Source of the DNA: Bacillus sp. FJAT-47783
GTDB lineage: Bacteria > Bacillota > Bacilli > Bacillales > Aeribacillaceae
Assembly (NCBI RefSeq): GCF_022808615.1
Contig: NZ_JAKZKS010000001.1
Coordinates: forward strand, 310,001-374,000
Direction: 5' to 3'
Length of the DNA: 64,000 bases
Part shown: in pieces, positions 18,980 to 30,529 of the stretch
How the letters are laid out: every line of letters begins with the position of its first letter
How positions within the stretch are numbered: position 1 is the stretch's first letter
Made by a program: the position numbers and the translations under genes
Notes under the pieces: generated by a model
The model's input: only the letters and a program-made list of their open reading frames with translations
What the model was told of the DNA's origin: nothing
Databases searched by the model: none

Positions 18980-19120
18980 CGTATCACCTCTAAATAATAG
19001 TAATTCTTTCTTCCAATTTGTACAACCACATTCAAATCTTCTCTCATTTTCTTAATCATTTTCCCCATCCATATTCACACAGATAACTGCTCACCTAATT
19101 TTAAAGCTTATTCGATTGGG

Positions 19121-19149
19121 TAAAACAAAAACACGCCTGAGATTAGGCG
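19121..19149 (-). terminator. Terminator after spmB
   Basis: On the minus strand, CGCCT-aatctc-AGGCG is followed by TGTTTTTGTTTT. Confidence 0.6.
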
Positions 19150-19199
19150 CTATTTTACTAATATACCATTTTTAATACGTAAAAGGCGAAATACGTGTA

Positions 19200-19733
19200 T
19201 TATGATGAAAAAACGAGCGTTACGACTATGATAGCTGCCACGATTCCAATTAAATCTGCTAGAAGTCCAACTTTTAGCGCATCTCCCATCTTCTTAATTC
19301 CTACTGCACCAAAATAAACAGTAAGGACGTATAAAGTCGTATCTGTACTTCCTTGCATCGTAGCTGCTAAGCGTCCAATAAAGGAATCGGGTCCATAAGT
19401 AGAAATAATATTTGTCGTCATTCCTAAAGCAGCAGTACCTGATATCGGTCTGATAAGGGCAAGGGGAACGACTTCAGAAGGTACATGAATCATGCTTAGT
19501 ACGGGCTGTAATAATTGGATGATGTAGTCCATTGCCCCTGAAGCACGAAAAATGGAAATAGATACGAGCATTCCAACTAAGTAAGGAATAATGGAGAAGG
19601 CAATATCGATTCCCTCTTTTCCACCTTCAACAAACGCTTCGTATGTTTCAACTTTCTTCATTGTCCCGTATATTAATATAAACCCAATGATCAATGGTAT
19701 CAACCACAATGAAATTAAATTGATCGCTTCCAT
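19200..19733 (-). CDS. spmB: Spore maturation protein SpmB
   Basis: This 177-residue membrane protein has about five TM helices and a nucleoside-recognition (Gate) domain: FSIIPYLVGMLVSISIFRASGAMD and LIRPISGTAALGMTTNI. SpmA and SpmB are required for normal spore core dehydration in B. subtilis and may form a transporter. The start codon overlaps the spmA stop by one base. The gene is the last of dacB-spmA-spmB. Confidence 0.95.
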   Translation of the reverse strand: MEAINLISLWLIPLIIGFILIYGTMKKVETYEAFVEGGKEGIDIAFSIIPYLVGMLVSISIFRASGAMDYIIQLLQPVLSMIHVPSEVVPLALIRPISGTAALGMTTNIISTYGPDSFIGRLAATMQGSTDTTLYVLTVYFGAVGIKKMGDALKVGLLADLIGIVAAIIVVTLVFSS

Positions 19734-20341
19734 TATTCTATCCCTCCTCGCCCATTTCTACGAAATCGAAAATACCGATCAATGAGGATGGCTCCAATTG
19801 TAGAACAAATCGTTGCAAGAAGAGTTGTTCCAACAATGTCTGTCGGATTATTAGATCCATATGTCATTCTGATCGCAATAACGGTTGTCGGAATGATAGT
19901 TAAACTTGAAGTATTTATTGCTAGAAACGTAATCATACTATTAGAAACTTTATCTTGATTTCCATTTAATATTTTTAATTGCTCCATTGCTTTAATACCA
20001 AGTGGTGTGGCGGCATTCCCTAAACCAAACATATTCGCAATCATATTCGATAAAATATATCCCATCGCAGGGTGATTCGAAGGAACTTCTGGGAATAACC
20101 GAGACACAACCGGACGAAATAGCTGACTAATTTTATTTAACAAGCCTGATTTTTCAGCAATTTTCATCAGCCCTAACCAAAAAACGAGTACACTAATGAG
20201 TCCGATACAAATCGTTACGGCTTCTTTTGCTCCATCAAAAATCGCCTTATTTACTTGTTCAACCGTTCCATTAAAAAAGGAAAAGACAATACCGACCAAC
20301 GCAAGTCCTACCCAAATCAGATTAACCATCGTAAATGACAC
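19733..20341 (-). CDS. spmA: Spore maturation protein SpmA
   Basis: This 202-residue protein has about six hydrophobic segments. It has a Gate-domain signature ([25 protein letters not shown]) and partners SpmB in spore dehydration. It overlaps the dacB 3' end by 20 bp and spmB by one base, so translation of dacB-spmA-spmB is coupled. Expression in the mother cell under sigma-E is known for B. subtilis; I did not find a clear sigma-E promoter by eye. Confidence 0.95.
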   Translation of the reverse strand: MSFTMVNLIWVGLALVGIVFSFFNGTVEQVNKAIFDGAKEAVTICIGLISVLVFWLGLMKIAEKSGLLNKISQLFRPVVSRLFPEVPSNHPAMGYILSNMIANMFGLGNAATPLGIKAMEQLKILNGNQDKVSNSMITFLAINTSSLTIIPTTVIAIRMTYGSNNPTDIVGTTLLATICSTIGAILIDRYFRFRRNGRGGIE

Positions 20342-21458
20342 CTGTCATAGCTGAAAACATGTCTTTAAAGTGATCGAAAAAGTTTTTTTGCTCTGCTGCC
20401 ATTTTTTCTCGATCGAAATAGATTGGAACCTCTTCAATCTTCTCATCATGTAATACGACAGCTAACTCCCCTACAATCTTCGGTACATCATTTGGTTCAT
20501 CCCAATCCCTCTCAGGTTTTAATAGGGATAATTTAATTTTCACATCTTCCTTTTCTTCTTCTGTTAATGGATAAATAATTTCCCGGTCAATATATATTTT
20601 CTTTTTATAGAACGGATCTTCAATGTTCTTTAAATATCCTTCTTCTTTCACTAACACGTTCATATATTGAGAAAATGCCCTATTAAACATATTCATATGG
20701 TCATTCCAATCATCCGGGTCATTTAATGTTACCGCTATTAAGTGAAGTGAATCCTTTGATGCTGTTGAAACTAATGTCCGTTTAGCAAGCTTCGTATACC
20801 CTGTCTTCCCACCCGTACTATATTTATATAAATTCAATAATTTGTTTTTATTTTTCCAAACGTACTCACCACCATTTGTTTTGTGAACTTTCGTCCCTGC
20901 AATTTTTTCATATTCCTTATTTTTCATCGCATATTTCGTTAAAATCGCCATATCGTAGGCAGTCGAATAGTGATCATCATGATCATCTAAGCCATGTGGA
21001 TTTTGAAACTGTGAATTCATCATGCCAATTTCTTCTGCTTTTTGGTTCATTAAATAGACGAATCCTTCTAAACTTCCACCAACATGCTCGGCTATAGCGA
21101 CTGCCGCATCGTTGCCGGAACGGAGCATCAGTCCGTATACTAAATCACGCAACTTTATTTTTTGCCCTTGTTTCAAATAAATCGAAGAGCCTTCTGTATA
21201 TGGAGCATTTTTACTCACTGTCACCTCTTCATCCATTTTTCCTGACTCAATGGCAATGATTGCCGTCATAATTTTCGTTATGCTAGCAATCCTCATTTTT
21301 TTATGTGAATCTTTTTCATAAAAAATGCGTCCCGTATCTTGATCTATCATGATGGCACTTTCGGCATTAACAGATAATGCTCCTTCTGATGACGTCGGAA
21401 AATTAGTCATCAACAGTAGGCCAAGGCAGAAAAACCCTATCCATTTCATCCATCGCAT
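20322..21458 (-). CDS. dacB: Sporulation D-alanyl-D-alanine carboxypeptidase DacB (PBP5*)
   Basis: This 378-residue serine peptidase has a signal peptide (about 1-27), catalytic SxxK as SITKIMT (Ser near 60), the SGN motif ([14 protein letters not shown], near 117), and the KTG motif ([10 protein letters not shown], near 222), followed by a C-terminal domain. DacB trims cortex peptidoglycan and limits cross-linking during spore formation. An ATG nine bases downstream is an alternative start. Operon with spmA and spmB. Confidence 0.95.
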   Translation of the reverse strand: MRWMKWIGFFCLGLLLMTNFPTSSEGALSVNAESAIMIDQDTGRIFYEKDSHKKMRIASITKIMTAIIAIESGKMDEEVTVSKNAPYTEGSSIYLKQGQKIKLRDLVYGLMLRSGNDAAVAIAEHVGGSLEGFVYLMNQKAEEIGMMNSQFQNPHGLDDHDDHYSTAYDMAILTKYAMKNKEYEKIAGTKVHKTNGGEYVWKNKNKLLNLYKYSTGGKTGYTKLAKRTLVSTASKDSLHLIAVTLNDPDDWNDHMNMFNRAFSQYMNVLVKEEGYLKNIEDPFYKKKIYIDREIIYPLTEEEKEDVKIKLSLLKPERDWDEPNDVPKIVGELAVVLHDEKIEEVPIYFDREKMAAEQKNFFDHFKDMFSAMTGVIYDG

Positions 21459-21575
21459 ACATCCTTCACGTCCCTCTTATATTGTTAGCCGAACCGTCTT
21501 GTACATGTCTGATTTGTACAAGTTTATGCATGAAGTTTTGTGATATGATTGGATTTTTAATTACATTAGAGCACA

Positions 21576-21611
21576 AAAAAACAAGCGATAACTATTGTTT
21601 ACCGCTTGTTT
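21576..21611 (-). terminator. Terminator of scpB
   Basis: On the minus strand, AACAAGCGGTAA pairs with TTATCGCTTGTT and a run of seven T follows. The 5' arm overlaps the scpB stop codon. Confidence 0.75.
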
Positions 21612-22191
21612 CTACCTCTTGAAATTTTTCAAAGAATAAGTCAGCTTCTTCTTGCACAAAATCTTCTTCCAAATTTTCCGCTAAAGCCGGAAGTTCATCA
21701 ATTGTTTTCAATCCGAAATATTCGAGAAATTCTCTTGTCGTACCATAGAGAATGGCGCGTCCCGCCCCTTCTCTTCTCCCTACATCTTGAATTAAGCCTT
21801 TTGCAACAAGCGTTTGAATCGGCCGTTCTGATTTCACCCCACGAATTTCCTCGATTTCCATTCTTGTAATCGGTTGTCGATAAGCTACGATGGCTAATGT
21901 TTCTAAAGCAGCTTGCGACAACCCTTGATTAACCGGCGATTCGACAAGTCGTTTTAAATATGGAGCATGCTCTTTTTTGGTCGTTAATTGGTATACTCCT
22001 GCCACTTCGATTAACATAAGCCCCCGTTCTTTTTTACTGTACTCTTGTTTTAAATCTTCAATGATTTCAAGAGCTACTGGTTCATCAATCTCAAGAACAG
22101 AAGTCAATTGCTTAAGTGAAAGCCCTTCATCTCCCGCTGCAAATAACAGGCCTTCTAGTATTGATTTCCATTCAATGATCCCGAAGCTCAT
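21592..22191 (-). CDS. scpB: Segregation and condensation protein B
   Basis: This 199-residue kleisin-complex subunit has tandem winged helices ([43 protein letters not shown]). The frame opens earlier (22245), but the ATG at 22191 (MSFGIIEW) gives the usual ScpB length and has GGGAG upstream. With ScpA it binds SMC and helps chromosome segregation. It overlaps the scpA 3' end by 20 bp. Confidence 0.95.
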   Translation of the reverse strand: MSFGIIEWKSILEGLLFAAGDEGLSLKQLTSVLEIDEPVALEIIEDLKQEYSKKERGLMLIEVAGVYQLTTKKEHAPYLKRLVESPVNQGLSQAALETLAIVAYRQPITRMEIEEIRGVKSERPIQTLVAKGLIQDVGRREGAGRAILYGTTREFLEYFGLKTIDELPALAENLEEDFVQEEADLFFEKFQEVETSGKQ

Positions 22192-22936
22192 CGATTTTTT
22201 CACTCCCATAAATGTAAATATCCGAAAAATTTCGTTCCTGCTCAATATGAATATATTGTTTTTTCATTAATTCTAAAATTGCTAAAAACGTAACCACTAA
22301 GTATTCTTTTTGATGGGCAGGAAATAAATCATAAAAATGACGCTTCACCCGATTTATTCGTAAATCTTCAATGATTTCATTCATTCTTTTTTCAATCGGT
22401 ATTTCTTGTCTTGTTATCCGTGTAGAAAGTGGTTTTTGAAGCTTTTTTCGCCGGAGCATTTTTTGAAATGCGCCAATCATATCATAAATCGTTACATCTG
22501 ATTGTTGCTTGACAACTTGTTCATTTATCGCAAAATCACTTAAATCACTTGGAGGTTTCGTAAATACTTGAGCTCTTTCCTCTTCTTTTGCTTTTAACTT
22601 TATCGCCGCTTCTTTATACTTCCGATATTCAATTAATCGATTCACCAGTTCCTCCCGTGGATCCTCTTCTTCAACCGGTACATCATCCATTAACGTTTCT
22701 TCTTGTTGTGGCAATAACATACGGCTTTTAATGGAGAGTAATGTTGCTGCCATAACTAAATATTCTGAAGCAACATCTAGTTCAAGTTCTTGCATTGTAT
22801 GGATATACGCTACGTACTGCCCTGTTATTTCTGAAACTGGAATGTCGTATATATCAATTTCAAGTCGATTAATTAAATGAAGCAGAAGATCTAACGGACC
22901 TTCAAATGCATCAATTTTCACAAGGTATTCCACCAT
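22172..22936 (-). CDS. scpA: Segregation and condensation protein A (kleisin)
   Basis: This 254-residue protein has the ScpA N-terminal signature ([24 protein letters not shown]) that contacts the SMC neck, a central variable helical region with acidic stretches, and a C-terminal winged helix ([27 protein letters not shown]) that contacts the SMC head. It forms the SMC-ScpAB condensin. First gene of scpAB on this strand. Confidence 0.96.
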   Translation of the reverse strand: MVEYLVKIDAFEGPLDLLLHLINRLEIDIYDIPVSEITGQYVAYIHTMQELELDVASEYLVMAATLLSIKSRMLLPQQEETLMDDVPVEEEDPREELVNRLIEYRKYKEAAIKLKAKEEERAQVFTKPPSDLSDFAINEQVVKQQSDVTIYDMIGAFQKMLRRKKLQKPLSTRITRQEIPIEKRMNEIIEDLRINRVKRHFYDLFPAHQKEYLVVTFLAILELMKKQYIHIEQERNFSDIYIYGSEKIDELRDH

Positions 22937-23315
22937 TTATCCCACCATAAAATAACTTCTTTCACCCTAGTTTGTATAGTCATATCAAGCGTGACGACTA
23001 GTCATTAAAAAGGGTTTTCTGCTTTACCATCCTCGCAAACAGCTCTTAAAAAGCAGCTAAACTCTAGTATAGAACAAATATCCCTGTTCTCCAATACTTA
23101 TTTCATACTAAGTCTACGTTCATTTTAATTTTTTTCTCATTCTGTTACAATCCACATATACGACTTTAGCAAATATATATAATACAACTACGGTGCTTAC
23201 CTTAGTTATAATCATGAACCATATAATGATGCTTGTCATGCAGCCTCTTCTATCTTACAGACATTTCTTATGCTAAACTTAGAGTTAAAACGGTACTCAT
23301 AGAAGGAGATTTCAT
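22937..23315. other. Intergenic region between divergent scpA and ypuF
   Basis: This 379-bp A/T-rich stretch holds no open frame with a ribosome site, no strong hairpin terminator and no repeat seen elsewhere in the window. It must contain both divergent promoters. An SD (GAAGGAG) for ypuF is at its right end. Confidence 0.5.
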
Positions 23316-24226
<911 letters not shown>

Positions 24227-24345
24227 TTAACTTAGAAAGTAGTATAAATACATGATTAGAGCATCCAGTAAAAATTAGTATATAACGTCTACTCTTAAAC
24301 ATTATATACAGTTTCTAAATTAATTTAAACTGATTTTAAGAAATT

Positions 24346-24810
24346 TCACGAAATGGTCTTAATTAAGTTCGCCATTTCCACAGCTGATACGGCTGATTCA
24401 TACCCTTTATTTCCAGCTTTTGTTCCAGCTCGTTCTATCGCTTGTTCAATGTTTTCCGTTGTGATTACACCAAAAATGACCGGAACACCAGTTTGTGTAG
24501 ACGCTTGTGCAATTCCTTTTGCTGCTTCATTACAAACATAATCATAGTGGGTTGTAGAGCCACGAATAACAGTTCCTAATGAGATTACCGCATCATATTT
24601 TTTCGTTTCGGCCATTTTTTTTGCGATCAGTGGCAGCTCAAATGCACCTGGAACCCATGCAACTTCAACATCATCTTCTGATACACCATGTCGAACTAAC
24701 CCATCCAGAGCACCGCTAAGTAATTTACTTGTAATAAATTCATTGAATCTAGCAACGACAATTCCGATTTTAAGTCCTGTACCTACAACATTTCCTTCGT
24801 ATGTTTTCAT
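24346..24810 (-). CDS. ribH: 6,7-dimethyl-8-ribityllumazine synthase
   Basis: This 154-residue enzyme condenses 3,4-dihydroxy-2-butanone 4-phosphate with 5-amino-6-ribitylamino-uracil. Motifs: [13 protein letters not shown] (substrate pocket), [39 protein letters not shown] with the active His. In B. subtilis it forms a 60-mer that encloses RibE trimers. It is 13 bp downstream of ribBA. Confidence 0.97.
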   Translation of the reverse strand: MKTYEGNVVGTGLKIGIVVARFNEFITSKLLSGALDGLVRHGVSEDDVEVAWVPGAFELPLIAKKMAETKKYDAVISLGTVIRGSTTHYDYVCNEAAKGIAQASTQTGVPVIFGVITTENIEQAIERAGTKAGNKGYESAVSAVEMANLIKTIS

Positions 24811-24823
24811 GTCTATTCCTCCA

Positions 24824-26017
24824 TTAAAAGTGTAAAAAATGTCCTAATTTAGATTGTTTTGTTTTTAAATAGCGTTCATTTTCAAGCTTCGCTGGCATTT
24901 GAATCGGGACTCGTTCATAAATGGATAAACCGTATCCTTCTAGTCCTGCAATTTTTCGAGGATTGTTTGTTAATAGGCGCATTTTACGAACCCCTAGGTC
25001 TTTTAATATTTGCGCCCCAATTCCATAATCCCGTAAGTCTGGCGCAAACCCTAATTGTTCATTAGCTTCAACCGTATCTAGACCTGTCTCTTGCAGTTTA
25101 TAAGCTTTCATTTTATTAATGAGACCGATTCCTCGTCCTTCTTGACGCATATAAAGAAGAACCCCTTTTCCTTCCGCCTCAATTTGGGATAGGGCAGCAT
25201 GTAATTGCGGCCCACAGTCACATCGGTTTGATGCAAACACATCCCCTGTTAAGCATTCAGAATGGACTCGAACTAATACAGGGTCATCAGAAGTTATTTC
25301 ACCTTTCACTAACGCTACGTGCTCTTTTCCATCAATGACATTCGTATAGCCAACCGCTTGGAATTCCCCATATTCTGTCGGTAATTCGATCGTTACTTCA
25401 CGCTTTACTAATTTATCTTTTTTCGTGCGAAAGTCGATAAGATCTTTAATTGTAATCATTTTCAAGTTGAAATCTGCAGCAATTTTTTTTAGTTGCGGCA
25501 CTCGTGCCATCGTACCATCTTCATTCATAATTTCACAAATAACCCCAGCTTGTTTTGCACCGGCAAGTTTGGCTAAATCGACCGCCGCTTCCGTATGACC
25601 TGCTCTCCTTAGCACGCCACCTTTTTTTGCAATGAGCGGAAAGATATGTCCAGGTCTTTTAAAATCGCTTGCTTTTACTTGTTCATCCAATAATGCTTTA
25701 ATCGTTTCCGCACGTTCAAATGCACTAATTCCAGTTGTTGTCGTTTTATAATCGACACTCACCGTAAAAGCTGTTCCGTGAGGGTCTGTATTTTGCTCAA
25801 CCATCGGTTTTAATTCAAGTCTTTTTGCATCCTCTTCTGTAATCGGAACACATATTAAACCACGTCCATGTGTTGCCATAAAATTGACCATTTCCGAGGA
25901 GGCAAATTCGGCAAGCCCGACAAAATCCCCTTCGTTTTCCCTATCTTCATCATCAACAACGATAACCACTTTTCCTTGTTTTAAATCTTCAATTGCCTCT
26001 TCAATTTTATGAAACAT
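24824..26017 (-). CDS. ribBA: Bifunctional DHBP synthase / GTP cyclohydrolase II
   Basis: This 397-residue fusion has an N-terminal 3,4-dihydroxy-2-butanone 4-phosphate synthase ([32 protein letters not shown]) and a C-terminal GTP cyclohydrolase II ([20 protein letters not shown] with the zinc cysteines; [11 protein letters not shown]). It supplies both precursors of riboflavin synthesis. Located between ribE and ribH. Confidence 0.97.
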   Translation of the reverse strand: MFHKIEEAIEDLKQGKVVIVVDDEDRENEGDFVGLAEFASSEMVNFMATHGRGLICVPITEEDAKRLELKPMVEQNTDPHGTAFTVSVDYKTTTTGISAFERAETIKALLDEQVKASDFKRPGHIFPLIAKKGGVLRRAGHTEAAVDLAKLAGAKQAGVICEIMNEDGTMARVPQLKKIAADFNLKMITIKDLIDFRTKKDKLVKREVTIELPTEYGEFQAVGYTNVIDGKEHVALVKGEITSDDPVLVRVHSECLTGDVFASNRCDCGPQLHAALSQIEAEGKGVLLYMRQEGRGIGLINKMKAYKLQETGLDTVEANEQLGFAPDLRDYGIGAQILKDLGVRKMRLLTNNPRKIAGLEGYGLSIYERVPIQMPAKLENERYLKTKQSKLGHFLHF

Positions 26018-26030
26018 ACTAGCATCCCCT

Positions 26031-26684
26031 TTACATATTGAATCCGTGCTCTTGTAGAAACCCTTTCGTAATTGGAGACTTTCTCGTTTCTTTCAAAGGT
26101 TGTTGGACATATTTTTTAATATATTTTGCTATCATATCACATTCAATATTTACGATATCCCCAATTTCTTTTTCTCCTAAAACGGATTCCGACATTGTAT
26201 GAGGGATAAGGGAAAGTGTAAACGTCTGTTCTGATAATCCAAATATCGTTAAACTCGTTCCATCTACTGCGACAGAACCTTTTAACACCATAAAGTCCAT
26301 TACTTCCTCTTCTACTTTTATTTCGTAGTAAACTGCATTTTCATCTTTTGTTTTACCGATAATTTCTCCAAGTCCATCAACATGCCCAGATACGAAGTGA
26401 CCTCCAAATCTCCCATTTGCAGCCATTGCACGTTCTAAATTTACATGAGAGCGAACTTGAAGGCTTCTTAATGAAGTCGCTTTCATTGTTTCAGGCATGA
26501 CATCAGCAGTAAAAGATTGTGATGTGAAATGGGTAACGGTTAAGCAAACACCATTAACAGCTATACTATCACCTAAATGGACATCCGATAATATTTTATT
26601 CGCTTCAATTGTTAATGTTATCGCCTTTTCCGTCCCTTTAATTTGTGAGACCTTTCCGATTTCTTCAACAATTCCTGTAAACAT
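26031..26684 (-). CDS. ribE: Riboflavin synthase alpha chain
   Basis: The ATG at 26684 (MFTGIVEE) has GAGGAGGTG upstream and matches the universal family start; an in-frame codon five residues upstream is unlikely. The 217-residue protein has two homologous lumazine-binding halves ([43 protein letters not shown]). It dismutates two lumazines to riboflavin. It is the first gene after the FMN riboswitch; ribD, which occupies this slot in B. subtilis, is missing. Confidence 0.97.
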   Translation of the reverse strand: MFTGIVEEIGKVSQIKGTEKAITLTIEANKILSDVHLGDSIAVNGVCLTVTHFTSQSFTADVMPETMKATSLRSLQVRSHVNLERAMAANGRFGGHFVSGHVDGLGEIIGKTKDENAVYYEIKVEEEVMDFMVLKGSVAVDGTSLTIFGLSEQTFTLSLIPHTMSESVLGEKEIGDIVNIECDMIAKYIKKYVQQPLKETRKSPITKGFLQEHGFNM

Positions 26685-26714
26685 TGCGCACCTCCTCACA
26701 ATCCAAATTCGAAT

Positions 26715-26746
26715 AAAAACCCTCTAGAATTTTCATCCTAGAGGGT
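26715..26746 (-). terminator. FMN riboswitch expression-platform terminator (rib operon)
   Basis: On the minus strand, ACCCTCTAGGA and a matching TCTAGAGGGT arm enclose a short loop and are followed by TTTTTA, immediately upstream of the ribE SD. The design closely parallels the ribU leader. Confidence 0.82.
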
Positions 26747-26842
26747 AAGTGAGTATGTGATCACAATAGAAAGGCATAGTCAAATAAGAGTATATATGAA
26801 TGGATTTTTTCAATCGTCATTTACTACTCTTTTCCTTTCTGT

Positions 26843-26968
26843 GATCCTTCTCCCATCCAGACTATACTGTCGGCTCTGGAATCTCACCAGATCAGCCATG
26901 CGGCTCACGGGCTTTGAAGATGAAACTTCATCACCGCCGGTCGGGAATTGCACCCTGCCCCGAAGGAT
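26843..26968 (-). ncRNA. FMN riboswitch (RFN element) controlling the rib operon
   Basis: On the minus strand the conserved RFN blocks appear in order: CCTTCGGGGCAGGGTG, CCCGACCGGCGGTGATG, AGCCCGTGAGCCG, and GACAGTATAGTCTGGATGGG. It regulates ribE-ribBA-ribH by FMN-dependent termination at 26715-26746. Confidence 0.97.
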
Positions 26969-27036
26969 ACAGAACATTATTCTGTTGTCCTGTTTATATT
27001 TTAACGAACAATGGTAAAAGCTGCAACGAATAATCA

Positions 27037-27126
27037 TTAGTTAACTAAATATAGCCAATAACCAATCCCCCATACTAGACAAAAAAGTGAGATAACTCCT
27101 AATAAAACCCATTTTTTCTTTTCCAT
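27037..27126 (-). CDS. Small single-pass membrane peptide (29 residues)
   Basis: The ATG at 27126 is preceded by GGAGGAGGGACATA, a very strong ribosome site. The peptide is MEKKKW followed by about 20 hydrophobic residues (VLLGVISLFCLVWGIGYWLY) and LVN, so a lysine-anchored single TM helix is predicted. I do not recognise a family. It lies about 70 bp upstream of the FMN riboswitch on the same strand, downstream of a dispersed repeat. Protein-level conservation is needed to be sure it is real. Confidence 0.5.
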   Translation of the reverse strand: MEKKKWVLLGVISLFCLVWGIGYWLYLVN

Positions 27127-27148
27127 TATGTCCCTCCTCCATAATAGT

Positions 27149-27268
27149 AAGAAAAGCGCAAACGCTTCAGCCCCTGACAAAAATGTTCTTACGATGAAAA
27201 GTCCCTTTTTATGCCTTTACGGCATTACGTTTTTGCCTCGAGGGGCTTGGTGGCTTTCGCTGGACACC
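27149..27268 (+). repeat. Dispersed intergenic repeat family B, copy 1
   Basis: The element begins AAGAAAAGCGCAAACGC, contains GACAAAAATGTTCTTACGA near the middle and ends CTCGAGGGGCTTGGTGGC...CGCTGGACAC. A second copy with the same order of blocks is at 45193-45313. Partial dyads (GCGCAAACGC; ACGGC) suggest a folded RNA. No coding frame is evident. Confidence 0.75.
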
Positions 27269-27323
27269 GAAGACTCCATTATCCCTTGAAAACTTTATGA
27301 AAATAATATAACTTTTGACTTTT

Positions 27324-27348
27324 AAAAAAGAAGAGGTTTACACCTCTC
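27324..27348 (-). terminator. Terminator of ppiB
   Basis: On the minus strand, AGAGGT-GTAA-ACCTCT is followed by TCTTTTTT. Confidence 0.7.
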
Positions 27349-27367
27349 CTTCCTCGGCTTCATTCGG

Positions 27368-27808
27368 TTATTCTTCGTCGAATACTTCCACTTTTTCCAT
27401 TACATCGCCGTTTTTCATCTTTAAAACGGTTTCCATACCGCTCGTTACTTGACCAAATACAGTATGAACACCATCTAAATGTGGCTGCGGTTCATGAACA
27501 ATGAAAAACTGACAAGAACCTGTGTCTTTTCCAGCATGAGCCATCGAAAGAGCTCCAACAACATGCTTGTGAGGGTTTCCTTCTGTTTCACAAGCGATCG
27601 TATACCCCGCTGAACCAGTACCCGTTCCGTGTGGACACCCTCCTTGGCTAACAAACCCAGGGATCACGCGGTGGAAGGTTAAACCGTTGTAAAACCCTTC
27701 ATTCACTAATTTTTCAAAATTTGCTACCGTGTTAGGTGCTTCATTTGGATATAATTCAAATTCTACTTTTTCACCATTATCCATTAAAATATAACCTTTT
27801 TTCGCCAT
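27368..27808 (-). CDS. ppiB: Peptidyl-prolyl cis-trans isomerase B (cyclophilin)
   Basis: The ATG at 27808 (MAKKGY) is preceded by AAGGAGAG and gives 146 residues, near the 143 of B. subtilis PpiB; the 25 codons further upstream are not expected to be translated. Cyclophilin motifs: [44 protein letters not shown]. It is cytosolic (no signal peptide) and assists proline-limited folding. Confidence 0.96.
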   Translation of the reverse strand: MAKKGYILMDNGEKVEFELYPNEAPNTVANFEKLVNEGFYNGLTFHRVIPGFVSQGGCPHGTGTGSAGYTIACETEGNPHKHVVGALSMAHAGKDTGSCQFFIVHEPQPHLDGVHTVFGQVTSGMETVLKMKNGDVMEKVEVFDEE

Positions 27809-27922
27809 ATGTTCGCTCTCCTTATGTAAAATTTCTCTAATATCATAACATATTACGAACGAGAAACAAATGAATAAGAACATCCTCTTTCAATTTTCAT
27901 AAGGCTTTTCATTGAACATTTC

Positions 27923-27956
27923 ATAAAGCGCTCCATTTCAAACGGAGCGCTTTATA
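27923..27956. terminator. Strong terminator downstream of brnQ
   Basis: ATAAAGCGCTCC pairs perfectly with GGAGCGCTTTAT around a 9-base loop (ATTTCAAAC) downstream of brnQ. The flanking T tract is short, so it may function bidirectionally as a 3' stabiliser or terminator. Confidence 0.65.
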
Positions 27957-27972
27957 CGATCATCCTAATTTT

Positions 27973-29325
27973 TTAGGATACTTTCCCTAGTATTTCTGGT
28001 TGTTCTTTTTTCCTTCCAGTAACGTGTACAAATACGATACCGATAAGAGCGCCAATAATAGACGGTACGAGCCATCCAACTCCTTGATTAAATAACGGCA
28101 AGAAGCTTAAGGCATTCTGAAGACTTGAAACATCTATTGAAGTTAAGGCTAATCCGTCCACAACACTTACAATCGCAGTTCCCACTAATGCAAATGTATA
28201 AACTGAAGAATACCCGACAACTGATTTTGGTAAAAATGATAAGAACATCATAACAATCGCTAATGGATAAACCATAATTAAAACAGGGATAGAAATTTGA
28301 ATTAATTGAGTTAAACCAACATTTGCAATAATCATGCTAAATACTGACAAAATCATAACAAATGATTTATAGGATACTTTCGGAAATATTTTCGAAAAAT
28401 AACCACTACAAGATGAAACGAGACCAATCGATGTCGTTAAGCATGCAAACGTAATCGCTAACGCTAAAATCGATGCACCGATTCCTCCAAATAAATGTGT
28501 GGCTGATCCAGATAAGATTTCTGCACCATTTTCCGCGTGACCAATAACCTGAGTAGAAGTAGCCCCGAGGTAAGCTAATGAAACATAGACGAGCGCCAAA
28601 CCGATAGCAGCTACAACTCCAGCTTTAATCGTCGCCTTAGCTAACACTTTATTGTCGCTTACACCAAAGTTTTTGATTGCATTAATTACGACGATACCAA
28701 ATACTAATGAAGCAAGAGTATCCATTGTTAAATATCCTTCAATAAATCCTTTAAAAAATGCACCTGATTGGTAAGCTTCTGTTGGTTCACTTATACTTCC
28801 CATCGGTGTTACGATTGCTTTAATCGCTACCGTTGCTAAAACAATAACTAGGATAGGCGTTAATAATTTCCCAATACGATCTACTAGTTTTGTTGGATTC
28901 ATCGATAACCACAATGTAATACTAAAGAACACGACTGTTGTTAAAAACAAACTAATGCTACCACCTTTTGCTGATTCTGATAAAAATGGCGATACACCAA
29001 TTTCGTACGACACGGTTGCGGTTCTTGGAATCGCAAAAAGCGGGCCAATCACTAGATACACGATAAATGTAAAGACAATTCCGAAAATTGGGTGAACACG
29101 AGAAGCTAATTTTTCAAGATCACTTCCTGTTAAAGCAATTGCGGTAACACCTAACAAAGGTAAACCAACACCTGTAATTAAAAATCCAGTAATGGCAATC
29201 CATATATTATCTCCCGCAGCTTGTCCTAACGCTGGAGGGAAAATCATATTTCCTGCACCTAAGAAAAGAGCAAACAACATTAACCCTACAGCAAAGACTT
29301 GTTTATTTGAAAGTTTTGTTTGCAT
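27973..29325 (-). CDS. brnQ: Branched-chain amino acid transporter BrnQ (LIVCS family)
   Basis: The ATG at 29325 (MQTKLSNKQ) has AAGGAGG at the correct spacing, so the 13 codons upstream in frame are excluded. The 450-residue protein has 12 predicted TM helices and the LIVCS signature FALFLGAGNMIFPPALGQAAG. It imports Leu/Ile/Val with Na+ or H+. A degenerate CodY-like stretch lies near the promoter, but the match is too weak to call. Confidence 0.93.
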   Translation of the reverse strand: MQTKLSNKQVFAVGLMLFALFLGAGNMIFPPALGQAAGDNIWIAITGFLITGVGLPLLGVTAIALTGSDLEKLASRVHPIFGIVFTFIVYLVIGPLFAIPRTATVSYEIGVSPFLSESAKGGSISLFLTTVVFFSITLWLSMNPTKLVDRIGKLLTPILVIVLATVAIKAIVTPMGSISEPTEAYQSGAFFKGFIEGYLTMDTLASLVFGIVVINAIKNFGVSDNKVLAKATIKAGVVAAIGLALVYVSLAYLGATSTQVIGHAENGAEILSGSATHLFGGIGASILALAITFACLTTSIGLVSSCSGYFSKIFPKVSYKSFVMILSVFSMIIANVGLTQLIQISIPVLIMVYPLAIVMMFLSFLPKSVVGYSSVYTFALVGTAIVSVVDGLALTSIDVSSLQNALSFLPLFNQGVGWLVPSIIGALIGIVFVHVTGRKKEQPEILGKVS

Positions 29326-29662
29326 GATGAGCCTCCTTACAATTCTTTCTATCAAAATTTTCAAACAACTATGAATAAAGCCTTATACATCCTATCACAT
29401 TTACAAAAAAAATAAAGAGCCTTATTAAAAGTTTTAATTTTGAGTTTGTTGTGAAAATTTTGTCGAATTGCTTTTGATTATGTCGAAATTAGTTATAGTA
29501 TAACATACAACATATTTTCTAGTCTATATATTCCAAAAATTGAAAAAGATCGTTTGAAATTATTGACTAAATGAAACTTTCTTTATTTCTTTTCCGTCTA
29601 TACATGCGTAGCATTTTCTTGATTTATTTCTAAAATGCATTAATTAATTTGGAGGGTATAAC

Positions 29663-30529
29663 ATGAAGAAATTTATCCTATCAATTGTGGCGATTTTGCT
29701 ATTCGCATGTCCAACAATAAGTTTAGCAGATGCAGCAGTTGGTGATGTGATTATTACGTTAGGAAACGATTTAACAGAAAATCAAAAAGAAGCACTCATG
29801 ACAGAAATGAAAGCACCTGAAAACGGATTAGTTGTTACCGTATCAAATGAAGAAGAACATCAATATTTAGGGGACTATATTCCGAAAGCACAAATTGGAA
29901 CGAGAGCCATATCATCTTCTAAAATTACGATCGGAGAAAAGGGCTCTGGTTTAGAAGTAAAAACAAATCATATTAATTGGGTTACAGATGAAATGTATTT
30001 AAATGCTTTAATGACGGCAGGTGTAAAAGATGCAACAATATATGTGACAGCACCATTTGATGTTTCTGGAACTGCAGCACTTACTGGACTAATTAAAGCA
30101 TATGAAGTGTCTACAGATGAGGCGATATCAGAAGAAGTCAAACAAATTGCAAATAAGGAGCTTGTTGAAACAGCAAAATTAGGGGACAAAATTGGTGCCG
30201 AAAACGCTTCTGCACTCATCGCGAAAATTAAAGAGCAATTAGCGGAAAACGGTCTGCCAAAAGACGATCAACAATTGAGGGAATGGATCGAACAATCGGC
30301 GAAAGACTTAAATATTACCTTATCAGAACAAGAAATCAATAATCTCATGATTTTATTTAACGATATGATAGATATCAATATTAATTGGAATCAAGTAGGA
30401 GATCAATTAGCGAAAACAAAAGATGAAATTTCGAAATTCCTTGAATCAGAAGAAGCTCAAGGCTTTTTTCAGAAGGTAAAAGAGTTCTTTCAATCTCTTT
30501 TCGATTCTATACGTTCCATTTTTCAATAA
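29663..30529 (+). CDS. ypuA: Secreted DUF1002 protein YpuA
   Basis: This 288-residue protein has a cleavable signal peptide (KKFILSIVAILLFACPTISLADA), then a DUF1002 body (VITLGNDLTENQKEALMTEM; TGVKDATIYVTAPFDVSGTAALTG-like block near 125-145) and a long acidic helical tail. Length and position match B. subtilis YpuA, linked there to lysA/ppiB. Function is unknown; expression with cell wall stress sigma factors is reported for B. subtilis. SD GGAGGG. Confidence 0.9.
   Translation: MKKFILSIVAILLFACPTISLADAAVGDVIITLGNDLTENQKEALMTEMKAPENGLVVTVSNEEEHQYLGDYIPKAQIGTRAISSSKITIGEKGSGLEVKTNHINWVTDEMYLNALMTAGVKDATIYVTAPFDVSGTAALTGLIKAYEVSTDEAISEEVKQIANKELVETAKLGDKIGAENASALIAKIKEQLAENGLPKDDQQLREWIEQSAKDLNITLSEQEINNLMILFNDMIDININWNQVGDQLAKTKDEISKFLESEEAQGFFQKVKEFFQSLFDSIRSIFQ

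Noticed and set aside
29326-29480. CodY box for brnQ
   Set aside because: Best matches (AATTTTCAAACAACT and AATTTTGTCGAATTG) agree at only 10-11 of 15 positions.
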